A stretch of DNA of 64,000 nt from Paenibacillus sp. 481 (GTDB lineage Bacteria; Bacillota; Bacilli; Paenibacillales; Paenibacillaceae): assembly GCF_021223605.1 (NCBI RefSeq), contig NZ_CP075175.1, positions 2,486,501 through 2,550,500 of the forward strand, written 5' to 3'. The stretch's first letter is position 1; each line of letters begins with the position of its first letter. Below are positions 42,285-51,709 of the stretch, in pieces. A program made the translations under genes and the position numbers. The notes below the pieces were generated by a model. It searched no databases. It had not been told where the DNA came from and worked only from the letters and a program-made list of their open reading frames with translations.

Positions 42285-43490
42285 TTATACGACCGAGCGG
42301 CGGTACCATTTCTTAACGACAACCGCCTGCTGTGGCTGCTGCTGTACCCGTAAAATAGCGGACAAAGCACCTGTCGCGTTCTGCTGGCGCTCCACGAGTG
42401 CGCGCTCACTCATGCGCTGAAGCATTTCCGGATGCGCCGCGAAAGCAGCAAGCTGCTCAAGCAGATCTTGGGTATGCTCCGCGCTGCGTGCCAACCCGTT
42501 GCGCAGTAAGTAGCGGACGTTGTCGCGCTCCTGCCCGGGCAGCGGCTTATGAACAATAAGCGGCAACCGCTGTGCTAGCGCTTCGGTTGTCGTCACGCCG
42601 CCAGACTTCGTTATCATCAAGTCGGACATGGCCATGTACTCATGGATAGGTTCGATATAGCCTTCCACGTGCACGTGCAGCGCAGAGGTGGTCGCCCACT
42701 TGCTCAGGCGCTGGCGAAGCTTATCGTTGTTGCCGCAAACGACAACAAACTGCATGTCCTCAGCCCATTCCGCTTCTTCCAGATCGGTTAATAGCGTTGG
42801 ATCGAGCAATCCGCAACCGCCGCCCATTAACAGCACCGTCATCTTGGATGGATCAAGGCCGTAACGTTGGCGCAGAATTTGCTTATCATAGTCGTCGTAA
42901 AAGGCAGGACGGACAGGAATGCCCGTTACCTCAATTCGCGACGGTTGAATACCTTGGCTAACCAGTTGCGCCTTCGCATCTGTCGAACCGACCATATACA
43001 AATCAGTGAAAGGATATATCCAGAAGCTGTGGTCAGTGTAATCCGTAATAATCGTTGCCGTCTGACAATTCGTCACGCCGCGCTCTTTCAGCTTGGATAC
43101 AGCTGCGCTCGCGGCTGGGAACGTGCTGACGATGACCGTAGGTTGCATCTGATTGATCAGCTTCTCTAACGGTCGCAGGCTGCTGAAGCGTACGCTTTTT
43201 AACATTTGCGACAGCTTGCGATCTCTGCGTGTCTTTTCAAATAAGTAGCCATACATGCTCGGGAATAATTTCACCCATTGCACGAAACAGTACGAGCTTA
43301 CCTCGTGTAAGTAAGGAGACACTTGCTCCATATAATCAACAACATGAACATCAGCCTCATGTGGGAACCATTTCTCGGCTATCTCGCGAATGGCGTTGGC
43401 CGTTTGCAAATGCCCGTGGCCAATTGAACCGGTCAGGACAAGCACTTTCGCTTTCTGTGTTGGTAATGGCATATTAATCCCATTCAACAT
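42285..43490 (-). CDS. Diacylglycerol glucosyltransferase-like enzyme (MGDG synthase/UgtP type)
   Basis: 401 residues, GT-B fold. N-terminal VLVLTGSIGHGHLQTANAIR (the MGDG-synthase G(x)GH loop), mid-protein FPAASAAVSKLKERG and TDYTDHSFWIYP, then VLLMGGGCGLL and a donor-binding segment SDLMITKSGGVTTTEALAQR followed by PLPGQERDN. Relatives transfer glucose or galactose to membrane lipids or belong to the peptidoglycan MurG clan. No signal peptide; peripheral membrane enzyme likely. AGGGG precedes the ATG. Confidence 0.83.
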   Translation of the reverse strand: MLNGINMPLPTQKAKVLVLTGSIGHGHLQTANAIREIAEKWFPHEADVHVVDYMEQVSPYLHEVSSYCFVQWVKLFPSMYGYLFEKTRRDRKLSQMLKSVRFSSLRPLEKLINQMQPTVIVSTFPAASAAVSKLKERGVTNCQTATIITDYTDHSFWIYPFTDLYMVGSTDAKAQLVSQGIQPSRIEVTGIPVRPAFYDDYDKQILRQRYGLDPSKMTVLLMGGGCGLLDPTLLTDLEEAEWAEDMQFVVVCGNNDKLRQRLSKWATTSALHVHVEGYIEPIHEYMAMSDLMITKSGGVTTTEALAQRLPLIVHKPLPGQERDNVRYLLRNGLARSAEHTQDLLEQLAAFAAHPEMLQRMSERALVERQQNATGALSAILRVQQQPQQAVVVKKWYRRSVV

Positions 43491-43842
43491 CGTTATACAA
43501 CCCCTTTTGTCTATTTAAGCACCGCTATCCGGCGTAATGTCCGATTCATTCTTAGTTATATCGTAATCAACTGGCGGGATGTGAGGAACGGACTATGGTT
43601 CGGTTCTGAACCTAGACTTTCGTCGGGCTTGATCAGACAATAGAATACAGTTTTTCCATTTAAGTTCACTAGGTCATCCATACACCTATTATTTCACCAA
43701 TTTCTTCTTCATTGTAACAAATTTTATAAGTGTAAATCCTAATAACTTCCACATTAGATCCCTATAAATACATAAACGTCTTATGAATCATTATTGTTTC
43801 CGTAGTGGACTATATTTAATTAGGAGAAAGGGAGCGTATATC
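43491..43842. other. Non-coding stretch upstream of the glycosyltransferase
   Basis: 352 bases. It must contain the minus-strand glycosyltransferase promoter. A small GGTTC/GAACC hairpin lies near 43605, and AT-rich sequence near 43740-43830 could hold a promoter for the following microgene. Nothing else recognised. Confidence 0.35.
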
Positions 43843-43995
43843 ATGCATCTGTTTCTGATTGAAATTGCTACGATCGTATGATGTTCATGTATGTTTTCGT
43901 TCTATTTTTTTATAGATGATTCGGGTAAAGGATTGATTTCAGTTCCTATCGTGATGACGAGTATCTCAGTAGCTCTATTATATTATGCCATTTAA
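43843..43995 (+). pseudogene. 50-codon membrane microgene interrupted by an in-frame TGA
   Basis: After AGGAGAAAGGGAG the ATG at 43843 opens MHLFLIEIATIV, hits TGA at codon 13 (43879-43881), and the same frame runs on as CSCMFSFYFFIDDSGKGLIS and VPIVMTSISVALLYYAI to TAA. The two halves form two hydrophobic segments around a short polar loop, a plausible small membrane protein. TGA for an original TGG (Trp) would explain the break. Alternatives are internal initiation at ATG 43891 or a chance frame. Confidence 0.4.
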
Positions 43996-44121
43996 AGCAT
44001 GTTAATAAAGGTGTTTAGGAACGGAAGTTAATGGAGTAGGCAAGTAGCAGATGAGGGACTACATTTTTGGGGCTTCCCATCCCCGCAAAGAAACGAGTTC
44101 TGTTTGTTCGCTAAAATGGAA
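43996..44121. other. Intergenic sequence without recognised features
   Basis: Short stretch between the microgene and hairpin copy 3; nothing supported. Confidence 0.3.
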
Positions 44122-44168
44122 AGAGGGATGTCTTGCCGTCATATCAAATGACAGTTGAGACATCCCTC
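44122..44168. repeat. Hairpin-family element, copy 3
   Basis: GAGGGATGTCT (44123-44133) pairs perfectly with AGACATCCCTC (44158-44168) and an inner GTCAT/ATGAC stem caps it. It ends 8 bases from the stop of the minus-strand PH-domain gene and probably terminates it. Confidence 0.75.
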
Positions 44169-44175
44169 GCATGCT

Positions 44176-44790
44176 TTATTGATTAATATATTTTTCAAAT
44201 ACGAAGCCGAAATCTTTGACTCGATATTGCCTTTGCGTATTGACGAGCCATGAAAATGCAGTCTGGTTCAATGCACCGAACTGCTCAACCAAATTGCCCT
44301 CGAGCTTATTAATTTTCCCCACAGTCGTGGACGCCAGCTCTAAGCTCTGCTTCGCAAATTGCAACGTTAAGTTGTTCTCGTACGTAATTTCCGAAATCTT
44401 AATGAGCGCCTTGTACAAGTCTTTCACTTCTTCAATGTGCTTTTTGTGGATGTCGATCTTGAAAGCGAGAGCGCCGATCTTAAAGTTGAGTTCCACATCC
44501 AAATCGACCGTGCCAGCCGTTTCGAGCAATACGCTAGAAATCGAGTGATTGCTGTAGCTATAACGATGCAGCGTACGCTTTTTGCTGGTCGCACTTGTGC
44601 CGTCGAGATGAATGAGTGCTTGGTTTGTAAAGCAGTACTCATCTGTTTTGGATTTAATTAGGAAGAAAATCTTCTCGTTATCTTCATGCATGACGTAATC
44701 GTCAGCATCAACTTTGTCATAGTTTTCTGGCTTAATGACTGCCCCTACGTCGCTTAATCCTAGTAAATCCGAAGCTACTTTTCCAAACAT
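44176..44790 (-). CDS. Bacterial PH-domain protein with YvbH-like oligomerisation region
   Basis: 204 residues. The N-terminal ~120 residues match the bPH_1 fold: SDLLGLSDVGAVIKPENYDK, KTDEYCFTNQALIHLDG and SSVLLETAGTVDLDVELNFK. The C-terminal part LVEQFGALNQTAFSWLVNTQ followed by QRQYRVKDFGFVFEKYI is the YvbH-type oligomerisation helix. Function unknown. A second PH-domain gene occurs at 58735. GAGAGG is 8 bases from an alternative TTG start (44793) and 11 from ATG 44790. Confidence 0.82.
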   Translation of the reverse strand: MFGKVASDLLGLSDVGAVIKPENYDKVDADDYVMHEDNEKIFFLIKSKTDEYCFTNQALIHLDGTSATSKKRTLHRYSYSNHSISSVLLETAGTVDLDVELNFKIGALAFKIDIHKKHIEEVKDLYKALIKISEITYENNLTLQFAKQSLELASTTVGKINKLEGNLVEQFGALNQTAFSWLVNTQRQYRVKDFGFVFEKYINQ

Positions 44791-44932
44791 CAATGACCAT
44801 TCCTCTCATTTCTGAAGTGGTGTCTACACGGATTCGAATGATCCTGAATGACCCTTCTACCATATCATAAATTTTGAAAGAACTCCTAACATTTTGTTGA
44901 ACGGGGGTTGAAAAAGAGGCGGAATGAACGAC

Positions 44933-44948
44933 TGTGCGAAAGTTCACA
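44933..44948. promoter_or_regulatory. Rex-like palindrome upstream of cydABCD
   Basis: TGTGCGAAAGTTCACA, an imperfect match to the Rex pattern TGTGAA-N4-TTCACA, 149 bases before cydA. Rex represses cydABCD in B. subtilis when NADH is low. Confidence 0.5.
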
Positions 44949-44974
44949 TTTTAATCATGCCTAATCATATCTTA

Positions 44975-44990
44975 TGTGATAAAAATCACA
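44975..44990. promoter_or_regulatory. TGTGA-N6-TCACA site upstream of cydABCD
   Basis: TGTGATAAAAATCACA is a perfect palindrome fitting the Fnr/CRP-type consensus of bacilli and also Rex. 106 bases before the cydA start. Confidence 0.6.
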
Positions 44991-45096
44991 TTTAACACCT
45001 ACCCAATCTGACACAATGATACATGAAACGAGATATTTAGACATCAAGACCTATGGTCTTGTCGAACAACTAGGGGGAAAGGTGGCTGGGATAGCA

Positions 45097-46509
45097 ATGG
45101 ATTTAGACATGGTTATGCTGTCACGTATTCAGTTTGCAGCGACAACGATTTTTCACTTTATTTTCGTGCCGATTTCAATCGGATTGGCATTTCTTATTGC
45201 AATTATGCAAACGATGTACGTTGTCAAAGGAGAAGAGAAGTACAAAAAGATGACGAAGTTCTGGGGCAAGCTGTTTCTCATTAACTTCGCTGTCGGTGTT
45301 GTTACCGGTATCCTACAAGAGTTTCAGTTCGGGATGAACTGGTCGAATTACTCTAGATTTGTTGGGGACGTGTTTGGTGCGCCGTTGGCGATCGAGGCGC
45401 TGCTAGCCTTTTTCATGGAGTCTACTTTTATTGGTATATGGATATTTGGTTGGGATCGGTTATCGAAAAAGGTTCATCTCGCGTGTATTTGGCTCGTATC
45501 GTTCGGGACGATGATGTCAGCATTTTGGATCTTGGTAGCAAACTCATTTATGCAAAGACCAGTCGGCTTTGAAATGAATAATGGTCGGGCAGAAATGAAT
45601 GATTTCTTCGCCTTAATTACGAACGGTCAGATGCTAGTCGAGTACCCGCATACCGTATTCTCGGCCTTGGCGACAGGAGCATTTCTGATTGCGGGCGTGA
45701 GTGCATGGAAGCTGTTGAAGCGACAAGACTTCGATTTCTTTAAAAAGTCATTCCAAATCAGTATCGTCATCGCGTTGATCACTTCTTTGTTAGTCGCGTT
45801 GTTCGGTCATGAGCAAGCCCAGTATTTAGTGAAGACACAGCCGATGAAAATGGCAGCGAGTGAAGGCTTATGGGAAACAAGTACAGATCCGGCGCCGTGG
45901 ACGGTGTTCGCGGCTATCGATCCAGAGAAGCAGGAAAATACGGCTGAACTCAAAATTCCATACTTGCTTAGCTTCTTGTCTTATAGCAAGTTCTCCGGCG
46001 AAGTAAAAGGTATGAAGGAAATTCAAGCCGAATATGAGCAGCAGTATGGTCCGGGCAACTACATTCCTCCGGTACGCACAACGTTCTGGAGCTTCCGCAT
46101 CATGGTTGGCTGCGGGACAGCGATGATTCTGCTGGCGATGTACGGCGTTTATTTATCGGCACGCAAGAAGTTGGAGCGGCCTAACAAATGGTTTATGCGC
46201 ATGATGGTAGTCGGTATTTTCCTGCCGCATATTGCAAATGCATCTGGTTGGATTATGACGGAGATCGGTCGTCAGCCATGGACAGTGTTCGGGTTGATGC
46301 GCACCGAGGATAGTATATCGCCGAATGTTAGCTCAGGCGAAGTGTTATTTTCACTTGTTTCGTTTACGGGCATGTATACGATTTTGGGCATAGTGCTCGT
46401 AACACTATTTTTACGGGTCATTAAAAAAGGGCCGAGCGCACTGGATAAGGTTGAAACAACAATGAATGATCCGTATGACAAGGAGGGACAACATGTTAGC
46501 GCTAAATGA
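45097..46509 (+). CDS. cydA: Cytochrome bd ubiquinol/menaquinol oxidase subunit I
   Basis: About 470 residues. Family sequence from the start: MLSRIQFAATTIFHFIFVPI, with the haem-b595 His in the first helix, FAVGVVTGILQEFQFGMNW (GREF-like region), the quinol Q-loop segment and WIMTEIGRQPWTVFGLM near the end. It oxidises quinol and reduces O2 at high affinity. ATG 45097 matches the family N-terminus though its AAAGGTGG is 11 bases away; the longer frame has no homology upstream. First gene of the cydABDC operon. Confidence 0.93.
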   Translation: MDLDMVMLSRIQFAATTIFHFIFVPISIGLAFLIAIMQTMYVVKGEEKYKKMTKFWGKLFLINFAVGVVTGILQEFQFGMNWSNYSRFVGDVFGAPLAIEALLAFFMESTFIGIWIFGWDRLSKKVHLACIWLVSFGTMMSAFWILVANSFMQRPVGFEMNNGRAEMNDFFALITNGQMLVEYPHTVFSALATGAFLIAGVSAWKLLKRQDFDFFKKSFQISIVIALITSLLVALFGHEQAQYLVKTQPMKMAASEGLWETSTDPAPWTVFAAIDPEKQENTAELKIPYLLSFLSYSKFSGEVKGMKEIQAEYEQQYGPGNYIPPVRTTFWSFRIMVGCGTAMILLAMYGVYLSARKKLERPNKWFMRMMVVGIFLPHIANASGWIMTEIGRQPWTVFGLMRTEDSISPNVSSGEVLFSLVSFTGMYTILGIVLVTLFLRVIKKGPSALDKVETTMNDPYDKEGQHVSAK

Positions 46510-47509
46510 GTTGTGGTTTATTCTTGTCGCTGTACTGTTCATAGGTTTCTTTTTCTTAGAGGGATTCGACTTCGGCGTCGGTATGTCAACGCGCTTCCTG
46601 GCGCGGACAGATGGGGAGCGTCGTGTACTTATTAATTCAATCGGCCCGTTCTGGGATGCGAATGAAGTGTGGCTAATAACCGCAGGCGGGGCAATGTTTG
46701 CTGCCTTCCCGAACTGGTATGCGACGTTGTTCAGCGGGTACTATACGCCTTTTGTCGTGCTGTTGCTCGCCTTGATCGCACGTGGAGTTGCCTTTGAGTT
46801 CCGTGGGAAGGGCAAGACAGAGCGTTGGGTTAAAAACTGGGACCACGCTATCTTCTTTGGCAGCTTGCTGCCGCCGTTCTTATTCGGGGTCGTCTTTGCG
46901 GGCTTAATCAAAGGGCTTCCGATTGATGGCGAGATGCAAATGAATGCTGGATTGTTCGATATGGTGAACGGCTACACACTCGTTGGTGGCATCACGGTGA
47001 CAATGCTTTGCCTTGTGCATGGGTTAATGTTTACGACGCTTCGCACGGTCGGCAGCTTGCAAGAGCGGGCGCGTCAGCTTGGACAGAAGCTACTTATTCC
47101 GTTAGCGGCATTACTTGTCCTGTTCGGTGTCATGACATACATGATGACGGATGTGTTTGAAGTTCGAGGCGCTATTTTGACGGGTATGGCGGTTGCGGGT
47201 GTGGTGGCGTTTGTACTTGCAGGTTTCTTTATGTCGAAGAAGCGAGATGGTTGGGCTTTTGGTATGACAGGTACGGTTATTGTATTAGCAGTAGCAGCGG
47301 TATTTATCGGCCTGTTCCCACGGGTGATGATCAGTTCCATTGATCGTGCATTTGACTTAACGATTCATAACGCGGCTTCTGGGGCTTACTCGCTGAAAAT
47401 AATGACGATTGTGGCGCTTACGCTGCTGCCGTTCGTACTTGGTTATCAAATTTGGAGCTATATTATTTTCAAGAAACGCGTTCATGAGAAAGGACATCTG
47501 GAGCACTGA
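46493..47509 (+). CDS. cydB: Cytochrome bd oxidase subunit II
   Basis: 338 residues. Characteristic opening NELWFILVAVLFIGFFFLEG then FDFGVGMSTRFLAR, WDANEVWLITAGGAMFAAFP and WYATLFSGYYTPFVVLL. AAGGAGG 6 bases before ATG 46493 lies inside cydA, and the genes overlap by 17 bases. Confidence 0.94.
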   Translation: MLALNELWFILVAVLFIGFFFLEGFDFGVGMSTRFLARTDGERRVLINSIGPFWDANEVWLITAGGAMFAAFPNWYATLFSGYYTPFVVLLLALIARGVAFEFRGKGKTERWVKNWDHAIFFGSLLPPFLFGVVFAGLIKGLPIDGEMQMNAGLFDMVNGYTLVGGITVTMLCLVHGLMFTTLRTVGSLQERARQLGQKLLIPLAALLVLFGVMTYMMTDVFEVRGAILTGMAVAGVVAFVLAGFFMSKKRDGWAFGMTGTVIVLAVAAVFIGLFPRVMISSIDRAFDLTIHNAASGAYSLKIMTIVALTLLPFVLGYQIWSYIIFKKRVHEKGHLEH

Positions 47510-49317
47510 TGAGCAAACACGGTAAGCATAACCTACTCAACTACAAAGGAATAAAGCCTGTTCTCCTTGTGATGACACTCCTTACGCTAGTTCATAGTGC
47601 GTCCATTATTGCGGTGGCAATTGGACTGGCTGACGTTGTGTCCGCGCTCTTTGCTGGCGAGTCGTTGGAGGAGCAAGCAAGCAGTATCGGACTGTTCGTG
47701 GCAGGGTTCGTCGTGCGTCAGGTAACGGCTTTGATTCAACAGAAGGTAGCTTACCGTTATGCAGAAGGGACGGCTCGGGAGCTGCGTCGGAAACTGATGG
47801 ACAAGCTGTTTCAGTTCGGCCCACGGTTCGCCCAGACGGAAGGAACGGGTAATATCGTGACGCTCGTCTTGGATGGAGTGACCCAGTTCCGTACGTATTT
47901 AGAGCTGTTTATTCCCCGCATGGTCGGAACGGCGATTACGCCGCTCGTTGTACTCGGTTATGTATGCATGCGGGACCAGATAGCAGCTCTAATTCTAGCT
48001 GTAACGATGCCGATCTTGCTCGTATTTATGATTCTGGTCGGTCTCGCTGCGAAGAAGCATATGGATCAGCAGTGGAAGTCATACCGCGTGCTATCGAATC
48101 ATTTTGTCGATTCGCTGCGCGGCTTGGAGACGCTGAAGTTTCTCGGTCAGAGTCGTGCCCACAGCGATATGATCGGACGCGTCAGCGATCAGTATCGCTC
48201 GGCAACGATGCGAACGTTGCGCGTAGCATTCTTATCCTCGTTCGCGCTCGATTTCTTTACGATGTTATCGGTCGCATCGGTGGCGGTCAGCTTGGGGCTG
48301 CGGCTTATTGAGGGGCAGCTTATGTTGGATACGGCGCTGCTTGTGCTTATATTGGCGCCGGAGTATTTTTTGCCCGTCCGTATGGTCGGGGCGGATTATC
48401 ATGCCACCCTCAAAGGAAAAGAGGCGGGCAAGGCGATTGAGTCTATTATTGGTCGGGAAGATAAAGGCGGGAGCGACGTATATGTTCGTGCAAGCACGGC
48501 GGATAACAGCACGAGCAAGACAGACGTGTCGGGTTTGACATGGACGAAAGAAAGCTCGCTTGTGCTGCACAACATCGGCGTTCAGCATGAGCAGTCAGGA
48601 CGAGCATCTTTGTGCGACGTGTCTATTGAAATTAAAGGCATGAGCAAGGTTGGCATTATCGGTGCCAGCGGTGCAGGCAAGTCTACGCTTATAGACGTGC
48701 TTAGTGGATTTATACGTCCGACATCGGGCCATGTGGAATGGAAGGATGGGAAAGTCGGGAAAGACGGTGGAGTACCTGATAATGCTTTGACCGATGCGGA
48801 GTGGCGCAAGCTGACGACCTATATTCCGCAGCATCCGTACGTCTTTCATAGCTCAGTAGCGGACAATGTTCGCTTCTATGCACAAGATGCTTCGCCGGCA
48901 GAGGTGGAGCGAGCGATTCAAGCCGCAGGGCTTGCCGAAGTTGTAGCCGGCTTGCCTAACGGTTGCGATGAGCTTATCGGCAACGGAGGCCGCCAACTAA
49001 GCGGCGGCCAGGAGCAGCGAATTGCGCTCGCTCGTGCCTGCTTGAGTGATCGTCCGATCATGTTGCTGGACGAGCCTACCGCTCACTTGGACATCGAAAC
49101 CGAGTGTGAGCTGAAAGACACGATGCTGAACTTATTTGCGGACAAGCTTGTCTTGCTTGCCACGCATCGCCTCCATTGGATGCCCGATATGGACTTTATT
49201 ATCGTGTTGGACGAAGGGCAGATTGCCGAAACGGGAACACACGAGCAGCTCTTGGCTAGCAGGGGTGTGTACTACGACTTGATAATGACACAGACGGAGG
49301 GGATGGAGATACAATGA
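47509..49317 (+). CDS. cydD: Cysteine/glutathione-type ABC exporter subunit CydD
   Basis: 602 residues. Six-helix membrane domain, then an ATPase with Walker A GASGAGKST, signature LSGGQEQRIALARA, Walker B IMLLDEPTAHLD and ATHR switch His. CydDC exports thiols or haem-related compounds needed for cytochrome bd assembly. Start overlaps the cydB stop (TGATG). Confidence 0.92.
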   Translation: MSKHGKHNLLNYKGIKPVLLVMTLLTLVHSASIIAVAIGLADVVSALFAGESLEEQASSIGLFVAGFVVRQVTALIQQKVAYRYAEGTARELRRKLMDKLFQFGPRFAQTEGTGNIVTLVLDGVTQFRTYLELFIPRMVGTAITPLVVLGYVCMRDQIAALILAVTMPILLVFMILVGLAAKKHMDQQWKSYRVLSNHFVDSLRGLETLKFLGQSRAHSDMIGRVSDQYRSATMRTLRVAFLSSFALDFFTMLSVASVAVSLGLRLIEGQLMLDTALLVLILAPEYFLPVRMVGADYHATLKGKEAGKAIESIIGREDKGGSDVYVRASTADNSTSKTDVSGLTWTKESSLVLHNIGVQHEQSGRASLCDVSIEIKGMSKVGIIGASGAGKSTLIDVLSGFIRPTSGHVEWKDGKVGKDGGVPDNALTDAEWRKLTTYIPQHPYVFHSSVADNVRFYAQDASPAEVERAIQAAGLAEVVAGLPNGCDELIGNGGRQLSGGQEQRIALARACLSDRPIMLLDEPTAHLDIETECELKDTMLNLFADKLVLLATHRLHWMPDMDFIIVLDEGQIAETGTHEQLLASRGVYYDLIMTQTEGMEIQ

Positions 49318-51056
49318 GAGCGGAACAATGGCTGCGCCCTTATGTAAGGGCCAACATGCGGCGCTTTGCCATCATTATTGGGCTTGGTGTGCTGACTGTA
49401 TTGTGCGCGAGTGCCCTTATGTTCACATCAGGGTATCTCATTTCCAAGTCTGCGCTGCGTCCGGAAAATATATTAATGGTATACGTTCCAGTTGTCTTAG
49501 TTCGTACGTTCGGCATTAGCAGGGCCGTTGTCCACTATATCGAGCGACTAGTTGGACATGATACGATCCTGCGCATTTTATCGCAGATGCGTGTGCGCCT
49601 CTATCGTTTATTGGAGCCGCAAGCACTATTTATTCGTTCCCGTTATAAGACGGGTGACCTTCTTAGCGCGCTGGCCGATGATATTGAATATTTGCAAAAT
49701 GTGTACATGCGCACCATCTTTCCTAGCATGGTCGCGCTCGTGATGTACGCCGTCGTCATCGTGGCGCTAGGCTGGTTTGACCTTCAATTTGCAATCTTGA
49801 TGGCGCTCTATCTTGCGGTGCTCGTGTTCATACTGCCTGCTATTTCGCTGCTCTTGATGAACAAGAAGCTTCGGCAAATGAAGCAGGAGCGCAACGGTCT
49901 ATATCAGAAGTTAACAGATGCTGTGCTTGGCATAAATGATTGGGTTGTGAGTGGGAGAGCACCACAATTCGTACAGTCCTATGAAGATGATGAGTCAAAA
50001 GTAGCTCACATCGAGCGCTCGTTAAGCAACTGGGCAAAATGGCGATCATTTATTGGACAGTGTGTAATCGGGACTATTGTCGTGTCCATGGTATATTGGG
50101 CGGGTCAGCGGTACACGGATCGGCAAATCGACGTCACGCTTATTGCGGCTTTTGTGCTAGTTGTCTTGCCGCTGATGGATGCTTTTTTACCTGTATCCGA
50201 AGCTGTTGAAAAAATCCCGCAGTACCGCGACTCCTTCGCGCGTCTTGCGGCCTTGAGCGGGCAAACCTTGCGAACGACGGAACCGAATTCGAGCAGCACA
50301 GCAATAAACGAGGCGCACCTCACCTTGGAACACGTTTATTATCGTTATGATGCGACCGCTAACTCGTCCGATGTATGGGCACTTGCAAATGTATCTTTGG
50401 ACATTCCGCAAGGTAAAAAAATGGCCCTTATCGGCCGCAGCGGCTCAGGGAAATCAACCTTGCTCAAGCTCATGCAAGGTGCAATTGAGCCGTGCGCTGG
50501 TAGCGTGCGCATCAATGGAGCGCCAGCACACACGTATGAAGACCAGATGCAAGGTTACATCTCCGTCTTAAACCAGCGGCCGCATCTGTTCGATACGACT
50601 GTCGCGAACAATATTCGTTTAGGGCGGCCCACTGCTACGGAGGAGGATATTCGCCGCGTAGCCAAGCAAGTCAAGCTGGACGAGCTTATCGAGTCGCTGC
50701 CAGAGGGCTACAACACGCCCATGCATGAAGCGGGGCAGCGCTTCTCGGGGGGAGAGCGGCAGCGGGTGGCACTTGCCCGTGTATTGTTGCAGAACGCCCC
50801 GATCGTCATTCTAGACGAGCCGACAGTGGGACTTGATCCGCGTACGGAGCGGGATTTGCTTACGACTATTTTTCAGACGCTGCATGGTAGATCGTTGATC
50901 TGGATTACACACCACTTGGTTGGGGTGGAGCAGATGGACGAAGTCATTTTTATGGAAAATGGGAAAATAGGCATGAAAGGTTCTCACCAACAGCTCATGA
51001 AAAATGAACCTAGGTATAGTAAGCTATACCAATTGGATAAGCCTATCCGTCGCTAA
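49314..51056 (+). CDS. cydC: Cysteine/glutathione-type ABC exporter subunit CydC
   Basis: 580 residues. Membrane domain followed by an ATPase with Walker A GRSGSGKST, signature FSGGERQRVALARV, Walker B IVILDEPTVGLD and ITHH. ATGA overlap with cydD indicates translational coupling; the two subunits form the heterodimer. End of the cyd operon. Confidence 0.92.
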   Translation: MRAEQWLRPYVRANMRRFAIIIGLGVLTVLCASALMFTSGYLISKSALRPENILMVYVPVVLVRTFGISRAVVHYIERLVGHDTILRILSQMRVRLYRLLEPQALFIRSRYKTGDLLSALADDIEYLQNVYMRTIFPSMVALVMYAVVIVALGWFDLQFAILMALYLAVLVFILPAISLLLMNKKLRQMKQERNGLYQKLTDAVLGINDWVVSGRAPQFVQSYEDDESKVAHIERSLSNWAKWRSFIGQCVIGTIVVSMVYWAGQRYTDRQIDVTLIAAFVLVVLPLMDAFLPVSEAVEKIPQYRDSFARLAALSGQTLRTTEPNSSSTAINEAHLTLEHVYYRYDATANSSDVWALANVSLDIPQGKKMALIGRSGSGKSTLLKLMQGAIEPCAGSVRINGAPAHTYEDQMQGYISVLNQRPHLFDTTVANNIRLGRPTATEEDIRRVAKQVKLDELIESLPEGYNTPMHEAGQRFSGGERQRVALARVLLQNAPIVILDEPTVGLDPRTERDLLTTIFQTLHGRSLIWITHHLVGVEQMDEVIFMENGKIGMKGSHQQLMKNEPRYSKLYQLDKPIRR

Positions 51057-51197
51057 ATGCTAAATAGTGGATGATATGTGCCAGATAATAGATACTAGAT
51101 GCTAACCAGTGTGTTGTGCACAGACCTCACAGATCTTTGCTACACACCCAAGCACAACGTACATTTATGGCATACCATTTACGCTATACACGAAGCA

Positions 51198-51221
51198 GGG
51201 GCGTACGTGCAGCCCCTTTTT
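51198..51221 (+). terminator. Terminator downstream of cydC
   Basis: GGGGC/GCCCC stem with a 9-base loop followed by TTTTT. Confidence 0.75.
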
Positions 51222-51240
51222 AATCAAACAAGTCATGTTG

Positions 51241-51278
51241 TTGACACTGCCTCAAAAAATCCACTACAATGAGTAGTG
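51241..51278 (+). promoter_or_regulatory. Promoter and operator of the blaI-type operon
   Basis: TTGACA, 18 bases, TACAAT; the -10 lies inside the operator CACTACAATGAGTAGTG (51262-51278, 6-5-6 inverted repeat), the BlaI/MecI-type TAC/GTA pattern. The same 17-base site precedes the DoxX gene. Confidence 0.75.
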
Positions 51279-51294
51279 TGAGGTGTGTGCCAAC

Positions 51295-51708
51295 ATGAAA
51301 TTAAGTCGTTTTAAATTTCACGAGAGTGGATTGAACCGCTTTTTTGGACCACTTGAGGCGAAAGTAATGGACATTTTGTGGAGCAATGAGCAGCTAGCGA
51401 TTAAAGAAGTTCAAGCAAAGCTGGAGCAGGAGAAGCATGTGAACTTTAATACCGTCATGACCGTTATGAATCGGCTTGTAGAGAAGGATGTACTAGAGAA
51501 GCAGGTTCATGGTCGCGCATCGCTGTATCGTCCCAAGTTATCGAAGGAACATTTTTTGGAGAAGCAATCCAAGGAGTTAACGAATGGGCTCATCGAAGAT
51601 TTCGGTCCGCTTGTGGTGAGTCATATGCTTGATGCTTTGGATGACATCGACGATTCGCTAATCGAGAAACTAGAACAAAAAATAAAGCAGTTAAAGAAGG
51701 AAACGTAA
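51295..51708 (+). CDS. BlaI/MecI/CopY family repressor
   Basis: 137 residues. Winged helix of the penicillinase-repressor family: FFGPLEAKVMDILWSNEQLA, NFNTVMTVMNRLVEKDVLEK and HGRASLYRPKLSKEHFLEKQ (region where BlaI is cleaved). ATG 51295 or GTG 51283 are possible; GAGGTG is 9 bases upstream of the ATG. It is followed one base later by an M56/M48-type membrane protease. Target operators at its own promoter and before doxX define a small regulon. Confidence 0.88.
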   Translation: MKLSRFKFHESGLNRFFGPLEAKVMDILWSNEQLAIKEVQAKLEQEKHVNFNTVMTVMNRLVEKDVLEKQVHGRASLYRPKLSKEHFLEKQSKELTNGLIEDFGPLVVSHMLDALDDIDDSLIEKLEQKIKQLKKET

Positions 51709-51709
51709 A

